The position numbers were made by a program, and so were the translations under genes. Below, piece by piece: positions 29,016-38,158 of a stretch of 64,000 bases of DNA. Under the pieces are notes generated by a model that made no database searches, was not told the DNA's origin, and saw only the letters and a list, made by a program, of their open reading frames with translations. The stretch's first letter is position 1, and every line of letters begins with the position of its first letter. Origin of the DNA: Vibrio sp. 05-20-BW147 (GTDB taxonomy: Bacteria > Pseudomonadota > Gammaproteobacteria > Enterobacterales > Vibrionaceae); the NCBI RefSeq assembly GCF_013369385.1, contig NZ_SZTO01000016.1:42395-106394 (forward strand), read 5' to 3'.

Positions 29016-29546
29016 TTACTCTTGTGGAACGACTTTACCAATGAAGGGCAGATGGCGGTATTTCTGCGCATAATCGATGCCCACACCGACAACAAATTCG
29101 TCCGGAATTTCAAAACCGACCCACTTCACCGGAACTGGTACTTCACGGCGAGAAGGTTTATCGAGTAGTGTACAGATCTCGATTGACTTCGGCTCTCTTA
29201 AAGACAGGATCTCTTTAATCTTGTTCAGTGTGTTGCCTGTATCGATGATGTCTTCAACGATCAAGACATCTTTACCTTTGATGTCATCATCGAGATCTTT
29301 CAGAATGCGAACGTCACGCGAGCTTTCCATTGTATTACCGTAGCTAGAAGCCGTCATAAAATCGACTTGATGCGTGAGTTCAATGGCACGAGCAAGATCC
29401 GCCATAAAAACAAACGAACCACGTAGCAAGCCGACTAGCACAAGATCTTCACTACCTTGATAATGCTCAGTAATCTGTCTACCTAATTCACGAACTCGTT
29501 CCTGAACGGTCTGCTCAGAAATCATAACTTCTACTGTATGTTTCAT
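29016..29546 (-). CDS. hpt: Hypoxanthine phosphoribosyltransferase
   Basis: 176-aa purine salvage enzyme converting hypoxanthine (and weakly guanine) plus PRPP to the nucleotide. The PRPP-binding motif is [14 protein letters not shown] and the flexible loop region is [15 protein letters not shown]. It aligns with E. coli Hpt across its length (MKHTVEVMI start, [16 protein letters not shown] end). The gene is single, facing can and divergent from smcR across 390 bp. Confidence 0.95.
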   Translation of the reverse strand: MKHTVEVMISEQTVQERVRELGRQITEHYQGSEDLVLVGLLRGSFVFMADLARAIELTHQVDFMTASSYGNTMESSRDVRILKDLDDDIKGKDVLIVEDIIDTGNTLNKIKEILSLREPKSIEICTLLDKPSRREVPVPVKWVGFEIPDEFVVGVGIDYAQKYRHLPFIGKVVPQE

Positions 29547-29771
29547 ACTGTACTCAATGTTTTATCGTTACTAATGGTGAGTTTCGTACCCGAGCTAAGA
29601 ATCGCTGAGGTCAAGACGCAAACGTTCACCTGAAATTCTTGCGTAGTGTATCACTCCATAAAGCAATCTTTAACCCCTAAACAGCGAAGTTGCTCTCCTT
29701 CCTTCTGCTATCTACTAACGCATCAATAACGAGATCTTGCTACCAGTTTACATAAAAGTTGCTCGAGAGAG

Positions 29772-29787
29772 ATATCAATATTGATAT
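29772..29787. promoter_or_regulatory. Perfect 16-bp palindrome, candidate SmcR/LuxR operator
   Basis: ATATCAATATTGATAT is a perfect palindrome 150 bp upstream of the smcR start. It contains the TATTGATA core found in LuxR/SmcR-family operators (consensus TTATTGATAA...TTATCAATAA). LuxR-family regulators repress their own genes, so autoregulation is plausible. The match is partial. Confidence 0.4.
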
Positions 29788-29910
29788 TACTGTTCATTTA
29801 TTCACCACAAGTTATTGACCCAATTCATATGCACCATTACACTCATGAGGCTTAAACGCAATTATTAAAACAATCAATAGGAACCGCTAAGCCGTTCCAT
29901 TTTATATAAA

Positions 29911-29929
29911 GACAACTCATTGGTAAGGA
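29911..29929 (+). promoter_or_regulatory. Qrr small-RNA pairing site in the smcR leader
   Basis: GACAACTCATTGGTAAGGA covers the Shine-Dalgarno (TAAGGA) of smcR. It is largely complementary to the conserved core of Vibrio Qrr sRNAs as I recall it (CCUAGCCAACUGACGUUGUU). In V. harveyi and V. cholerae Qrr1-5 with Hfq pair at this position and block luxR/hapR translation at low cell density. Confidence 0.65.
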
Positions 29930-29936
29930 AATAATT

Positions 29937-30551
29937 ATGGATTCAATTGCTAAGAGAGCGCGAACGCGTTTATCTCCGATAAGACGCAAACAACAGCTGA
30001 TGGAAATTGCTTTGGAAGTGTTTGCACGTCGTGGCATTGGACGAGGAGGTCATGCAGACATCGCTGAAATTGCACAAGTTTCTGTGGCGACCGTCTTCAA
30101 CTACTTCCCAACTCGCGAAGATCTTGTAGACGAAGTGCTTAACCATGTTGTTCGTCAGTTTTCTAACTTCCTATCTGACAACATCGATTTGGATCTCCAT
30201 GCGAAAGAAAACATCGCCAACATCACTAACGCCATGATTGAGCTTGTGGTTCAAGACAGCCACTGGTTGAAAGTTTGGTTCGAGTGGAGTGCGTCGACGC
30301 GTGATGAAGTTTGGCCTCTGTTTGTCACCACCAACCGTACTAATCAATTGCTGGTACAAAATATGTTCATCAAAGCCATTGAGCGCGGTGAAGTGTGTGA
30401 TCAACACAACCCAGAAGATTTGGCGAATCTGTTCCACGGCATTTGTTACTCGTTGTTTGTTCAGGCAAATCGTACCAACAATACCGCAGAACTGAGCAAA
30501 CTGGTCAGCAGCTACTTAGACATGCTATGCATCTATAAACGCGAGCACTAA
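29937..30551 (+). CDS. smcR: Quorum-sensing master regulator SmcR/LuxR/HapR (TetR family)
   Basis: 204-aa TetR-family DNA-binding protein. The N-terminal helix-turn-helix (about 20-65) carries the hallmark GIGRGGHADIAEIAQVSVATVFNYFPTREDLVDEVLNHVVRQFSNF. The C-terminal ligand/dimer domain includes HWLKVWFEWSASTRDEVWPLF. This is the high-cell-density regulator that controls proteases, biofilm, motility and, in luminous species, light. The sequence is closest to V. vulnificus SmcR from memory. TAAGGAAATAATT precedes the ATG. Post-transcriptional control by Qrr sRNAs is expected from the leader. Confidence 0.97.
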   Translation: MDSIAKRARTRLSPIRRKQQLMEIALEVFARRGIGRGGHADIAEIAQVSVATVFNYFPTREDLVDEVLNHVVRQFSNFLSDNIDLDLHAKENIANITNAMIELVVQDSHWLKVWFEWSASTRDEVWPLFVTTNRTNQLLVQNMFIKAIERGEVCDQHNPEDLANLFHGICYSLFVQANRTNNTAELSKLVSSYLDMLCIYKREH

Positions 30552-30570
30552 TCGCCAGTAACCTCACATC

Positions 30571-30596
30571 AAGGTTGGCCACGGCCAACCTTTTTT
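30571..30596 (+). terminator. Terminator after smcR
   Basis: The perfect 10-bp stem AAGGTTGGCC/GGCCAACCTT with a 3-nt loop is followed by TTTT, 20 bases past the stop. Confidence 0.9.
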
Positions 30597-30633
30597 ATGC
30601 CCGGATAAACGTGGGGCCGTTTTTGAGGAAAAT

Positions 30634-30664
30634 AAAAAACCGCTGATGATTCAGCGGTTTTTCT
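30634..30664 (-). terminator. Terminator after lpd
   Basis: AAAACCGCTGA/TCAGCGGTTTT stem with T-rich flanks lies 20 bases past the lpd stop on the minus strand. The stem is nearly identical to the one at 8276-8302. Confidence 0.88.
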
Positions 30665-30682
30665 TTAGACTATTTCAGAAGA

Positions 30683-32110
30683 TTACTTTTTCTTCTTCGC
30701 TTTCGCGTTTGGTAGGTCAGTGATTGTACCTTCAAACACTTCCGCCGCTAGACCAACAGATTCGTGCAGCGTTGGGTGAGCGTGGATAGTTAGTGCGATA
30801 TCTTCAGCATCACAACCCATCTCGATAGCAAGGCCGATTTCACCAAGCAGTTCACCACCGTTGGTACCAACGATAGCACCACCGATAACGCGATGCGTTT
30901 CTTTATCAAAGATCAGCTTAGTCATACCGTCAGCACAATCAGAGGCGATTGCACGACCCGATGCTGCCCATGGGAAAGTAGCCACTTCGTAGTTGATGCC
31001 TTCTGCTTTCGCTTCTTTCTCAGTCTTACCAACCCACGCCACTTCTGGCTCAGTGTACGCAATTGAAGGAATGACTTTAGGATCGAAGTAGTGCTTCTTA
31101 CCAGATATAACTTCTGCAGCAACGTGACCTTCATGCACACCTTTGTGCGCTAGCATTGGTTGACCAACGATGTCACCGATAGCAAAGATGTGAGGAACGT
31201 TAGTACGCATTTGCTTGTCAACGTTGATGAAACCGCGCTCGTCGATTTCAAGACCCGCTTTTTCACCGTCGATCAGTTTGCCGTTTGGTACACGACCGAT
31301 AGCCACAAGAACGGCATCGTAGCGCTCAGCTTCTGCTGGTGCTTTTTTGCCTTCCATTGAAACGTAGATACCATCTTCTTTCGCTTCAACTGCCGTTACT
31401 TTCGTTTCCAGCATTAGGTTAAATTTCTTGCTGATACGCTTGGTGTAAACCTTGACGATATCTTTGTCTGCCGCTGGAATCACTTGATCAAACATTTCCA
31501 CAACGTCGATCTGTGAACCTAGCGAATGATAAACGGTACCCATTTCTAGGCCGATGATACCACCACCCATGATCAGCAGCTTTCCTGGTACTTCTTTCAG
31601 TTCAAGCGCATCAGTTGAGTCCCAAATACGTGGGTCTTCATGTGGGATAAATGGCAGTTTGATTGGACGAGAACCTGCAGCAACGATCGCGTTATCGAAG
31701 TTAACCACGGTTTTACCGTCTTCGCCTTCGACTTCAATCGTATTAGGGCCAGTGAATTTACCAAAGCCATTCACCACGTTCACTTTACGCATCTTAGCCA
31801 TACCGCCAAGACCGCCAGTCAACTGGTTGATTACTTTTTCTTTCCAAAGACGAACTTTGTCGATGTCTGTTTGAGGCTCGCCAAATACGATGCCGTGCTC
31901 AGCAAGCGCTTTTGCTTCTTCGATCACTTTCGCAACGTGAAGCAGTGCTTTCGATGGGATACAACCCACGTTCAGACACACACCACCAAGGGTGTTGTAA
32001 CGTTCAATAAGAACAGTGTCCAGACCTAAGTCTGCACAACGGAATGCAGCGGAGTAACCAGCAGGACCGGCACCAAGTACTACCACCTGGGCTTTAATTT
32101 CTTTGCTCAT
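30683..32110 (-). CDS. lpd: Dihydrolipoyl dehydrogenase (E3)
   Basis: 475-aa FAD-dependent E3 shared by pyruvate and 2-oxoglutarate dehydrogenase complexes. The FAD-binding GAGPAGYSAA is near residues 13-22. The redox disulfide is Cys45/Cys50 in GGVCLNVGCIPSK. The NAD site is GGGIIGLEMG and the catalytic histidine is in HAHPTLHES. The Lys-rich tail (NAKAKKKK) is typical. It follows aceF by 257 bp, long enough for its own promoter, as in E. coli. Confidence 0.97.
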   Translation of the reverse strand: MSKEIKAQVVVLGAGPAGYSAAFRCADLGLDTVLIERYNTLGGVCLNVGCIPSKALLHVAKVIEEAKALAEHGIVFGEPQTDIDKVRLWKEKVINQLTGGLGGMAKMRKVNVVNGFGKFTGPNTIEVEGEDGKTVVNFDNAIVAAGSRPIKLPFIPHEDPRIWDSTDALELKEVPGKLLIMGGGIIGLEMGTVYHSLGSQIDVVEMFDQVIPAADKDIVKVYTKRISKKFNLMLETKVTAVEAKEDGIYVSMEGKKAPAEAERYDAVLVAIGRVPNGKLIDGEKAGLEIDERGFINVDKQMRTNVPHIFAIGDIVGQPMLAHKGVHEGHVAAEVISGKKHYFDPKVIPSIAYTEPEVAWVGKTEKEAKAEGINYEVATFPWAASGRAIASDCADGMTKLIFDKETHRVIGGAIVGTNGGELLGEIGLAIEMGCDAEDIALTIHAHPTLHESVGLAAEVFEGTITDLPNAKAKKKK

Positions 32111-32329
32111 TTTGACCTCTTGTAGTCATTATCCCTAACAGGCTGAGTGAGTTTTGATTTTTGTTTAAGAGTGGTTTGTTTTAAACATTTTCAGACCGCC
32201 AACAGTTTACAGAGATGTTAATGGTGTGAAAAGTAAATCAATTTAGCCTGTGAGCCAGACGACAATTCGATGGACAAAAAACACACGCGTGCTCGCTTGT
32301 CATCCAATTGTCCGATAATTCTATTAACA

Positions 32330-32351
32330 GAGGCGGCTGTTAGGCCGCCTC
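32330..32351 (-). terminator. Stem-loop between aceF and lpd
   Basis: GAGGCGGC-6 nt-GCCGCCTC, 16 bases past the aceF stop, lacks a T tract. It may attenuate or protect the aceEF transcript rather than terminate fully. Confidence 0.5.
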
Positions 32352-32367
32352 TCAATGTTCACGTTGA

Positions 32368-34269
32368 TTACAGAACCAAACGACGAATGTCAGATAGGCA
32401 CTCGTTTAGATAAGTAATGAAACGCGCACCTTCTGCACCATCAATCACACGGTGGTCGTATGACAGAGATAGCGGCAGTTGTAGGCGAGGAGCGAACTCT
32501 TTACCATTCCAAACAGGCTTGATCTCAGACTTAGATACACCAAGGATACCCACTTCTGGCGCGTTTACGATTGGTGTAAACGCAGTACCACCGATACCAC
32601 CTAGGCTTGAAATCGTGAAACAGCCACCTTGCATATCCGCTGCAGTCAGCTTACCAGCACGTGCTTTCTTAGAAACCACCATCAGCTCTTCAGACAGCTC
32701 GTAAATGCCTTTCTTGTTCACGTCTTTAAAGACAGGAACCACTAGGCCATTTGGCGTATCGACTGCGATACCGATGTTCACGTATTTCTTCAGAATCAAG
32801 CTCTCACCATCTTCTGATAGTGAAGAGTTGAACGCTGGGAACGCTTCTAGCGCTTTAGCAGCCGCTTTCATGATGAACACAAGTGGCGTGATCTTCATGC
32901 CCGAGTCTTTCTTCGCTTCAATCGCGTTTTGCTCTTTGCGGAAGTTTTCTAGCTCAGTGATGTCAGCGTTATCCCACTGTGTAACGTGAGGGATCATGAC
33001 CCAGTTACGATGTAGGTTTGCACCAGAGATCTTCTTAATGCGAGATAGTGGCTGAACTTCTGTTTCACCAAACTTGCTGAAGTCCACTTTCGGCCATGGT
33101 AGTAGACCAAGCGCTGCGCCATCGCCTTTACCAGACGCTGCTGCAACTGCACCAGACTCAAGACGCTTAAGTGCGTCTTTCACGTAAGCTTGAACGTCTT
33201 CTTTCAGGATACGGCTCTTACGACCAGAACCTTTCACTTTCGCTAGGTTTACACCGAATTCGCGTGCTAGACGACGAACCACTGGTGAAGCGTGTGCGTA
33301 AACATTGTTCTCTTCAAACTCAGTTGCCGCTGGAGCTGCTGCAGGTTTCGCTGCTTCAGCTTTAGGAGCGGTCGCTGCTGGAGCTGCTGCTGGAGCAGGT
33401 GCCGCTGCTGCAACTGGCGCTGCGCCAGCAACTTCGAACACCATGATTAGAGAACCAGTAGAAACTTTGTCACCAGCTGCTACTTTGATTTCTTTAACAG
33501 TACCAGCAAATGGTGCAGGTACTTCCATAGATGCTTTGTCGCCTTCTACAGTAATCAGAGATTGCTCTTCAGTTACTGTATCGCCAACCGCTACCATGAT
33601 TTCAGTCACTTCAACTTCGTCGCCGCCGATATCAGGAACGTTAACTTCTTTACGTTCCGGCGTTCCGGCTCCAGAGACTACTGCTGGAGCCGCCGCCGGA
33701 GCTGCTGCAACTGGTGCAGGTGCTGCTACGCCTGAACCTGCTACTTCAAAGATCATCACTAGTGAGCCTGTCGATACTTTATCGCCTGCTGCCACTTTGA
33801 TTTCTTTTAGAGTACCTGCGAATGGCGCTGGTACTTCCATTGAAGCTTTGTCACCTTCTACTGTCAGTAGAGATTGCTCTTCAGCGATTGAATCGCCAAC
33901 AGCCACGAGGATTTCAGTGACTTCAACTTCGTCGCCACCGATATCCGGTACACAAACTTCTTTCAGTTCACTTGCTGCCGCAGCTGCAGGTGCAGCTACT
34001 GGAGCCGCTTCTGCCGCTGGAGCAGGCGCAGCTGCGCCCGCTTCTTCGAAGATCATGATAAGTGAACCTGTTGTTACTTTATCACCAGCAACAACTTTGA
34101 TTTCTTTTACGATACCCGCTTGAGATGCTGGTACTTCCATAGAAGCCTTGTCGCCTTCTACCGTAATGAGAGACTGCTCTTCTTCAACCTTGTCGCCAAC
34201 GCTTACAAGAATCTCAGTAACTTCAACCTCATCCGCACCGATATCAGGTACATTAATTTCGATTGCCAT
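32368..34269 (-). CDS. aceF: Dihydrolipoyl acetyltransferase (E2) of pyruvate dehydrogenase
   Basis: 633-aa E2 with three tandem lipoyl domains (about 1-75, 105-180, 208-283), each with the lipoylated lysine in [10 protein letters not shown]. They are separated by Ala/Pro-rich flexible linkers. The peripheral subunit-binding domain is near 328-365 ([21 protein letters not shown]). The C-terminal catalytic domain ends with [15 protein letters not shown], containing the active histidine. Three lipoyl domains match the E. coli enzyme. It is 19 bp after aceE in the aceE-aceF operon. The three lipoyl repeats are near-identical at protein level. Confidence 0.98.
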   Translation of the reverse strand: MAIEINVPDIGADEVEVTEILVSVGDKVEEEQSLITVEGDKASMEVPASQAGIVKEIKVVAGDKVTTGSLIMIFEEAGAAAPAPAAEAAPVAAPAAAAASELKEVCVPDIGGDEVEVTEILVAVGDSIAEEQSLLTVEGDKASMEVPAPFAGTLKEIKVAAGDKVSTGSLVMIFEVAGSGVAAPAPVAAAPAAAPAVVSGAGTPERKEVNVPDIGGDEVEVTEIMVAVGDTVTEEQSLITVEGDKASMEVPAPFAGTVKEIKVAAGDKVSTGSLIMVFEVAGAAPVAAAAPAPAAAPAATAPKAEAAKPAAAPAATEFEENNVYAHASPVVRRLAREFGVNLAKVKGSGRKSRILKEDVQAYVKDALKRLESGAVAAASGKGDGAALGLLPWPKVDFSKFGETEVQPLSRIKKISGANLHRNWVMIPHVTQWDNADITELENFRKEQNAIEAKKDSGMKITPLVFIMKAAAKALEAFPAFNSSLSEDGESLILKKYVNIGIAVDTPNGLVVPVFKDVNKKGIYELSEELMVVSKKARAGKLTAADMQGGCFTISSLGGIGGTAFTPIVNAPEVGILGVSKSEIKPVWNGKEFAPRLQLPLSLSYDHRVIDGAEGARFITYLNECLSDIRRLVL

Positions 34270-34288
34270 TATTCTTTCCTACCTTCAA

Positions 34289-36949
34289 TTAAGCGTATAG
34301 CGGGTTAGTTTTTTCAGTGTCGATGTCGAACTTCTTGATTGCTTCCACAATCACAGACTTCTCAACTTCGCCACGTTTCGCCAGTTCAGTTAGCGCAGCA
34401 ACCACGACGTAACCTGCGTTCACTTCGAAGTGACGACGTAGGTTTTCACGGCTGTCTGAACGACCAAAGCCATCAGTACCCAGCACTTTGTAAGATTCAG
34501 CAGGAATGAATGCACGAACCTGCTCAGCGTAGTTCTTCATGTAGTCAGTCGCCGCAATTGCAGGCTCAGTACCCATTACAGTTTGGATGTAAGGTACTTG
34601 CGCTTCTGCTTCTGGGTGAAGCATGTTGTAACGCTCACACGCTTGACCATCACGAGTCACTTCATTGAACGACGTTACAGAGTAAACGTCTGACGCAATG
34701 CCGTACTCATCGCTTAGGATTTGAGCCGCTTTACGCACTTCGTTCATGATAGTACCAGAGCTCAACAGCTGAACTTTACCTTTCGAACCTGTGTAAGTTT
34801 CTAGCTTGTAGATACCCTTACGAATGCCTTCTTCAGCGCCTGCTGGCATTGCTGGCATTGCGTAGTTCTCGTTCATCAGAGTTAGGTAGTAGAACACGTT
34901 CTCTTGATCACCATACATACGACGGATACCGTCTTGTAGGATAACCGCCACTTCGTAAGCGAATGTTGGGTCGTAAGAGATACAGTTCGGTACAGTACCT
35001 GCCATGATGTGTGAGTGACCGTCTTCGTGCTGTAGACCTTCACCGTTTAGCGTTGTACGACCTGCTGTAGCACCTAATAGGAAACCACGAGCTTGTTGGT
35101 CACCCGCCATCCACGCCATGTCGCCAACACGTTGGAAACCGAACATAGAGTAGTAGATGTAGAACGGGATCATTGGTAGGTCATTGGTCGAGTATGACGT
35201 TGCCGCCGCAACCCATGAAGACATAGCACCGAGTTCGTTGATACCTTCTTGCAGTACTTGACCTGACGTTGCTTCTTTGTAGTAAGAAACGATGTCACGG
35301 TCTTGTGGTGTGTAGTTCTGGCCGTGTGGGTTGTAAATACCGATTTGACGGAACAGACCTTCCATACCAAATGTACGCGCTTCGTCAGCAATGATAGGAA
35401 CAATGTTTTCACCAATGTTCTTATCTTTAAGCAGTACGTTTAGAGTACGTACAAACGCCATGGTTGTAGAGATGTCACGCTTCTGCTCTTCTAGCAGAGG
35501 TTGGAACTCTTCAACAGCTGGAATCACGAGCTCTTTGGTGAAGTTAGGTAGACGCTGTGGCGTGTAACCTTTCAGCGCTTTACGACGAGCGTGTAGGTAT
35601 TCGTATTCTTTCGAACCTTCTTCCAAAGTTAGGTATGGAAGTTCTTTTACTGCTTCGTCCGTTAGGATGTCTTGAAGACCTAGGCGATCACGTAGATGTA
35701 GCACGTGAGTCATATCCATCTTCTTAACTTGGTGCGCGATGTTCTTGCCTTCCGCCGCTTCACCCATGCCGTAACCTTTAACGGTTTTCGCTAGGATAAC
35801 CGTTGGACGCCCTTGGGTGTCTTGCGCATTTTTGAATGCTGCGTACAGTTTAGAAGACTCGTGACCACCACGCTTAAGCGCGAAAATTTGATCGTCAGTC
35901 ATGTCTGCCACTAGCGCTGCAGTTTCAGGGTACTTACCAAAGAAATGCTCACGTACGTACGCGCCATCTTTCGATTTGAATGTTTGGTAGTCACCGTCGA
36001 TGGTTTCGTTCATCAGTTGAAGAAGCTTACCCGTGGTGTCTTTAGCTAGTAGTGAATCCCAGTTGTTACCCCAGATTACTTTCACTACGTTCCAGCCAGC
36101 ACCTTTGAACAGACCTTCAAGTTCTTGAATGATCTTACCGTTACCCATTACAGGGCCATCGAGACGCTGCAGGTTACAGTTGATTAGGAAACATAGGTTG
36201 TCTAGCTTCTCACGTGCAGCGAAAGAGATAGCACCACGTGATTCTGGCTCATCCATCTCACCGTCACCTAGGAACGCGTATACACGTTGCTCAGTCGTGT
36301 CTTTCAGACCACGGCCATTTAGGTATTTCAGGAAGCGCGCTTGGTAGATCGCAGAAATCGGACCAAGACCCATAGATACGGTTGGGAACTGCCAGAACTC
36401 AGGCATTAGTTTAGGGTGCGGGTATGATGGAATACCTTTGCCGTCCACTTCTTGACGGAAGTTGTCTAGTTGCTCAGCAGTTAGACGACCTTCAACGAAC
36501 GCACGTGCGTAGATCCCTGGAGAGATGTGACCTTGGTAATAAACCAAGTCGCCACCATCTTTCTCGTTTGGTGCACGGAAGAAGTGGTTGAAACAGGTTT
36601 CGTAGAATGCTGCAGAAGACTGGAAAGACGCCATGTGGCCGCCTAGCTCTAGGTCTTTCTTAGAAGCACGTAGAACGATCATGATTGCGTTCCAACGGAT
36701 GATGGAACGGATACGACGCTCAAGCGTAGTATCACCAGGGTAAGCTGGTTCTTGGTTCGCTGGAATCGTGTTGATGTAGTTGGTTGTGATGCCAGTCGGC
36801 ATATCAACGCCATCTAGGCGAGCTTTGTCTAGAACTTGCTCTAGTAGGTACTGTGCACGTTCTACACCTTCTTCACGAACTACTGACTCAAGTGCTTGTA
36901 ACCATTCTTGAGTTTCAAGTGCGTCTACGTCATGCTTCATATCAGACAT
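34289..36949 (-). CDS. aceE: Pyruvate dehydrogenase E1 component
   Basis: 886-aa homodimeric thiamine-diphosphate E1 that decarboxylates pyruvate. The ThDP/Mg motif is GDGEMDEPESRGAISFAAREKLDNLCFLINCN. Other landmarks are HFFRAPNEKDGGDLVYYQGHISPGIYARAFVEGRL and TAGRTTLNGEGLQHEDGHS. The length is the family norm. It is 53 bp downstream of pdhR and upstream of aceF, so pdhR-aceE-aceF is the usual operon. Confidence 0.98.
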   Translation of the reverse strand: MSDMKHDVDALETQEWLQALESVVREEGVERAQYLLEQVLDKARLDGVDMPTGITTNYINTIPANQEPAYPGDTTLERRIRSIIRWNAIMIVLRASKKDLELGGHMASFQSSAAFYETCFNHFFRAPNEKDGGDLVYYQGHISPGIYARAFVEGRLTAEQLDNFRQEVDGKGIPSYPHPKLMPEFWQFPTVSMGLGPISAIYQARFLKYLNGRGLKDTTEQRVYAFLGDGEMDEPESRGAISFAAREKLDNLCFLINCNLQRLDGPVMGNGKIIQELEGLFKGAGWNVVKVIWGNNWDSLLAKDTTGKLLQLMNETIDGDYQTFKSKDGAYVREHFFGKYPETAALVADMTDDQIFALKRGGHESSKLYAAFKNAQDTQGRPTVILAKTVKGYGMGEAAEGKNIAHQVKKMDMTHVLHLRDRLGLQDILTDEAVKELPYLTLEEGSKEYEYLHARRKALKGYTPQRLPNFTKELVIPAVEEFQPLLEEQKRDISTTMAFVRTLNVLLKDKNIGENIVPIIADEARTFGMEGLFRQIGIYNPHGQNYTPQDRDIVSYYKEATSGQVLQEGINELGAMSSWVAAATSYSTNDLPMIPFYIYYSMFGFQRVGDMAWMAGDQQARGFLLGATAGRTTLNGEGLQHEDGHSHIMAGTVPNCISYDPTFAYEVAVILQDGIRRMYGDQENVFYYLTLMNENYAMPAMPAGAEEGIRKGIYKLETYTGSKGKVQLLSSGTIMNEVRKAAQILSDEYGIASDVYSVTSFNEVTRDGQACERYNMLHPEAEAQVPYIQTVMGTEPAIAATDYMKNYAEQVRAFIPAESYKVLGTDGFGRSDSRENLRRHFEVNAGYVVVAALTELAKRGEVEKSVIVEAIKKFDIDTEKTNPLYA

Positions 36950-37002
36950 GGCGATCTATCCTTCTGTTGGTTGGATCTACGTTAAACTTGCAATGAGTCT
37001 GA

Positions 37003-37770
37003 TTAAGACTCATTACCTCGTTGAATTCGACGTAAAGAGCGTTCTCTACGTGACTCTTCACGAGTCAAATCCAACAATGTTTCTTCGATGTACGCTAAAT
37101 GCGAATGGGACATTTCACGCGCCTTTTCTGGCTGACCAGAAACAATCGCATCCACAATATTAGCCCGATGTTTGCTGACTTTTTCCACCACTTCAGCGCG
37201 GCGGTGCAGCAATTTCAGATTCTGTAAGACATTTTGCTCGAGTAACGGCGAGAGGCTACGAACAATATGCAGTAGCACGACATTGTGTGAAGCTTCGGTT
37301 AATGCAACCAAAAACGCCATCACCGCGGCCGCTTCCGCTTCTACATCTTTTTTTGCCTGCTCAGCGCTAATTTTTTCCAGGCAAGCCTGAATACGAGCGA
37401 AGTCTTGCTCGGTACCACGCAACGCAGCGAAATACGCAGAAATACCTTCCATCGCATGGCGCGATTCAAGTAAATCAAGCTGTGTTTCAGAGTGGCTAGA
37501 CAATAAATTTAGCAGAGGATCGGAAAAACTTTTCCAGATGTTCTCACTGACAAACGTGCCACCACCTTGACGGCGAGTAAGCAGACGTTTGGCTTCCAAG
37601 CGCTGAATCGCTTCACGAACAGAAGGACGTGACACCTCGAACTGTTTGGCCAGTTCGCGTTCTGGCGGCAATTGCTGCCCTGGTGCCAATATTCCCTCGA
37701 CGATCAGTCTTTCCAACTCTTGTTCAATCACATCAGAAAGTTTCGGCTGACGAATCCTTTGATAAGCCAT
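37003..37770 (-). CDS. pdhR: Pyruvate dehydrogenase complex repressor
   Basis: 255-aa GntR/FadR-family repressor. The N-terminal winged helix (about 10-75) includes [41 protein letters not shown]. The C-terminal FCD domain binds pyruvate in E. coli PdhR, which releases DNA. It begins 29 bp downstream of a perfect PdhR box, pointing to autorepression and control of aceEF. Confidence 0.96.
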   Translation of the reverse strand: MAYQRIRQPKLSDVIEQELERLIVEGILAPGQQLPPERELAKQFEVSRPSVREAIQRLEAKRLLTRRQGGGTFVSENIWKSFSDPLLNLLSSHSETQLDLLESRHAMEGISAYFAALRGTEQDFARIQACLEKISAEQAKKDVEAEAAAVMAFLVALTEASHNVVLLHIVRSLSPLLEQNVLQNLKLLHRRAEVVEKVSKHRANIVDAIVSGQPEKAREMSHSHLAYIEETLLDLTREESRRERSLRRIQRGNES

Positions 37771-37798
37771 ATTTATTATTCTTTTTCTCTTTGCTGTT

Positions 37799-37815
37799 AA
37801 TTGGTAATACCAATT
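37799..37815. promoter_or_regulatory. PdhR operator 1
   Basis: AATTGGTAATACCAATT matches the E. coli PdhR box AATTGGTNNNACCAATT perfectly and sits 29 bp upstream of the pdhR ATG, where a bound repressor would block transcription start. Confidence 0.88.
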
Positions 37816-37867
37816 CTAAGTTGGTGCAGAAATTAACATAATTAAAACGCAACTGTCCAGCCAAAAA

Positions 37868-37881
37868 TTGACCTAAATCAT
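37868..37881. promoter_or_regulatory. FNR/CRP-like site in pdhR promoter region
   Basis: TTGACCTAAATCAT matches the FNR consensus TTGAT-N4-ATCAA at 8 of 10 positions. It lies midway between the PdhR boxes. Anaerobic control of pdh genes is known in enterobacteria. Candidate only. Confidence 0.4.
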
Positions 37882-37936
37882 AGAACAGCTCACGCTTCAA
37901 CACTTTGCTAACATTCGCTCATTAAAACGGCAATAG

Positions 37937-37953
37937 AATTGGTCTTACCAATT
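37937..37953. promoter_or_regulatory. PdhR operator 2, upstream
   Basis: AATTGGTCTTACCAATT is a second perfect PdhR box, 138 bp centre to centre from operator 1. The pair could allow DNA looping, or this copy could control something else. Confidence 0.82.
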
Positions 37954-38107
37954 ACAAATAGTAAACAGATGGGGAAAGGGCGTGCTAGCAAAACGGTTAA
38001 AGAAAAACAAAAAAAGACAAAATATTGTGCCTCATTTGCCCCTCAAGTCGCTTACCCCATGATTAAACGTAGTTAACTTTTAACAAGACGAAATAATTTT
38101 CGATATA

Positions 38108-38137
38108 AAAAAAGGTAAGCCATGATGCTTACCTTTT
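38108..38137 (-). terminator. Terminator after ampD
   Basis: The AAAAGGTAAGC/GCTTACCTTTT stem with a 6-nt loop has a T run on the minus strand and lies 22 bases past the ampD stop. Confidence 0.85.
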
Positions 38138-38158
38138 TGTGACAACCTTGCGATGGGT

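Larger units (their letters stand above)
29547..29936. promoter_or_regulatory. Divergent hpt / smcR control region
   Basis: 390 bp with no supportable ORF. It holds the hpt promoter on the left and the long smcR leader on the right. Visible elements are the palindrome at 29772-29787, a TTATTGAC near 29812, and a Qrr-like target at 29911-29929. No terminator-like hairpin is seen. Confidence 0.6.
37771..38107 (-). promoter_or_regulatory. pdhR-aceEF promoter region
   Basis: About 340 bp with no ORF. It contains two PdhR-type boxes (37799-37815 and 37937-37953), an FNR-like site between them (37868-37881), and AT-rich sequence near 37820-37850 where a -10 element is likely. Exact promoter not assigned. 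Confidence 0.6.

Noticed and set aside
33305..34123. 272-codon plus-strand Ala/Ser/Thr-rich ORF
   Set aside because: It is the antisense of the lipoyl-domain repeats of aceF; composition reflects the Ala-rich linkers and no ribosome site is seen.
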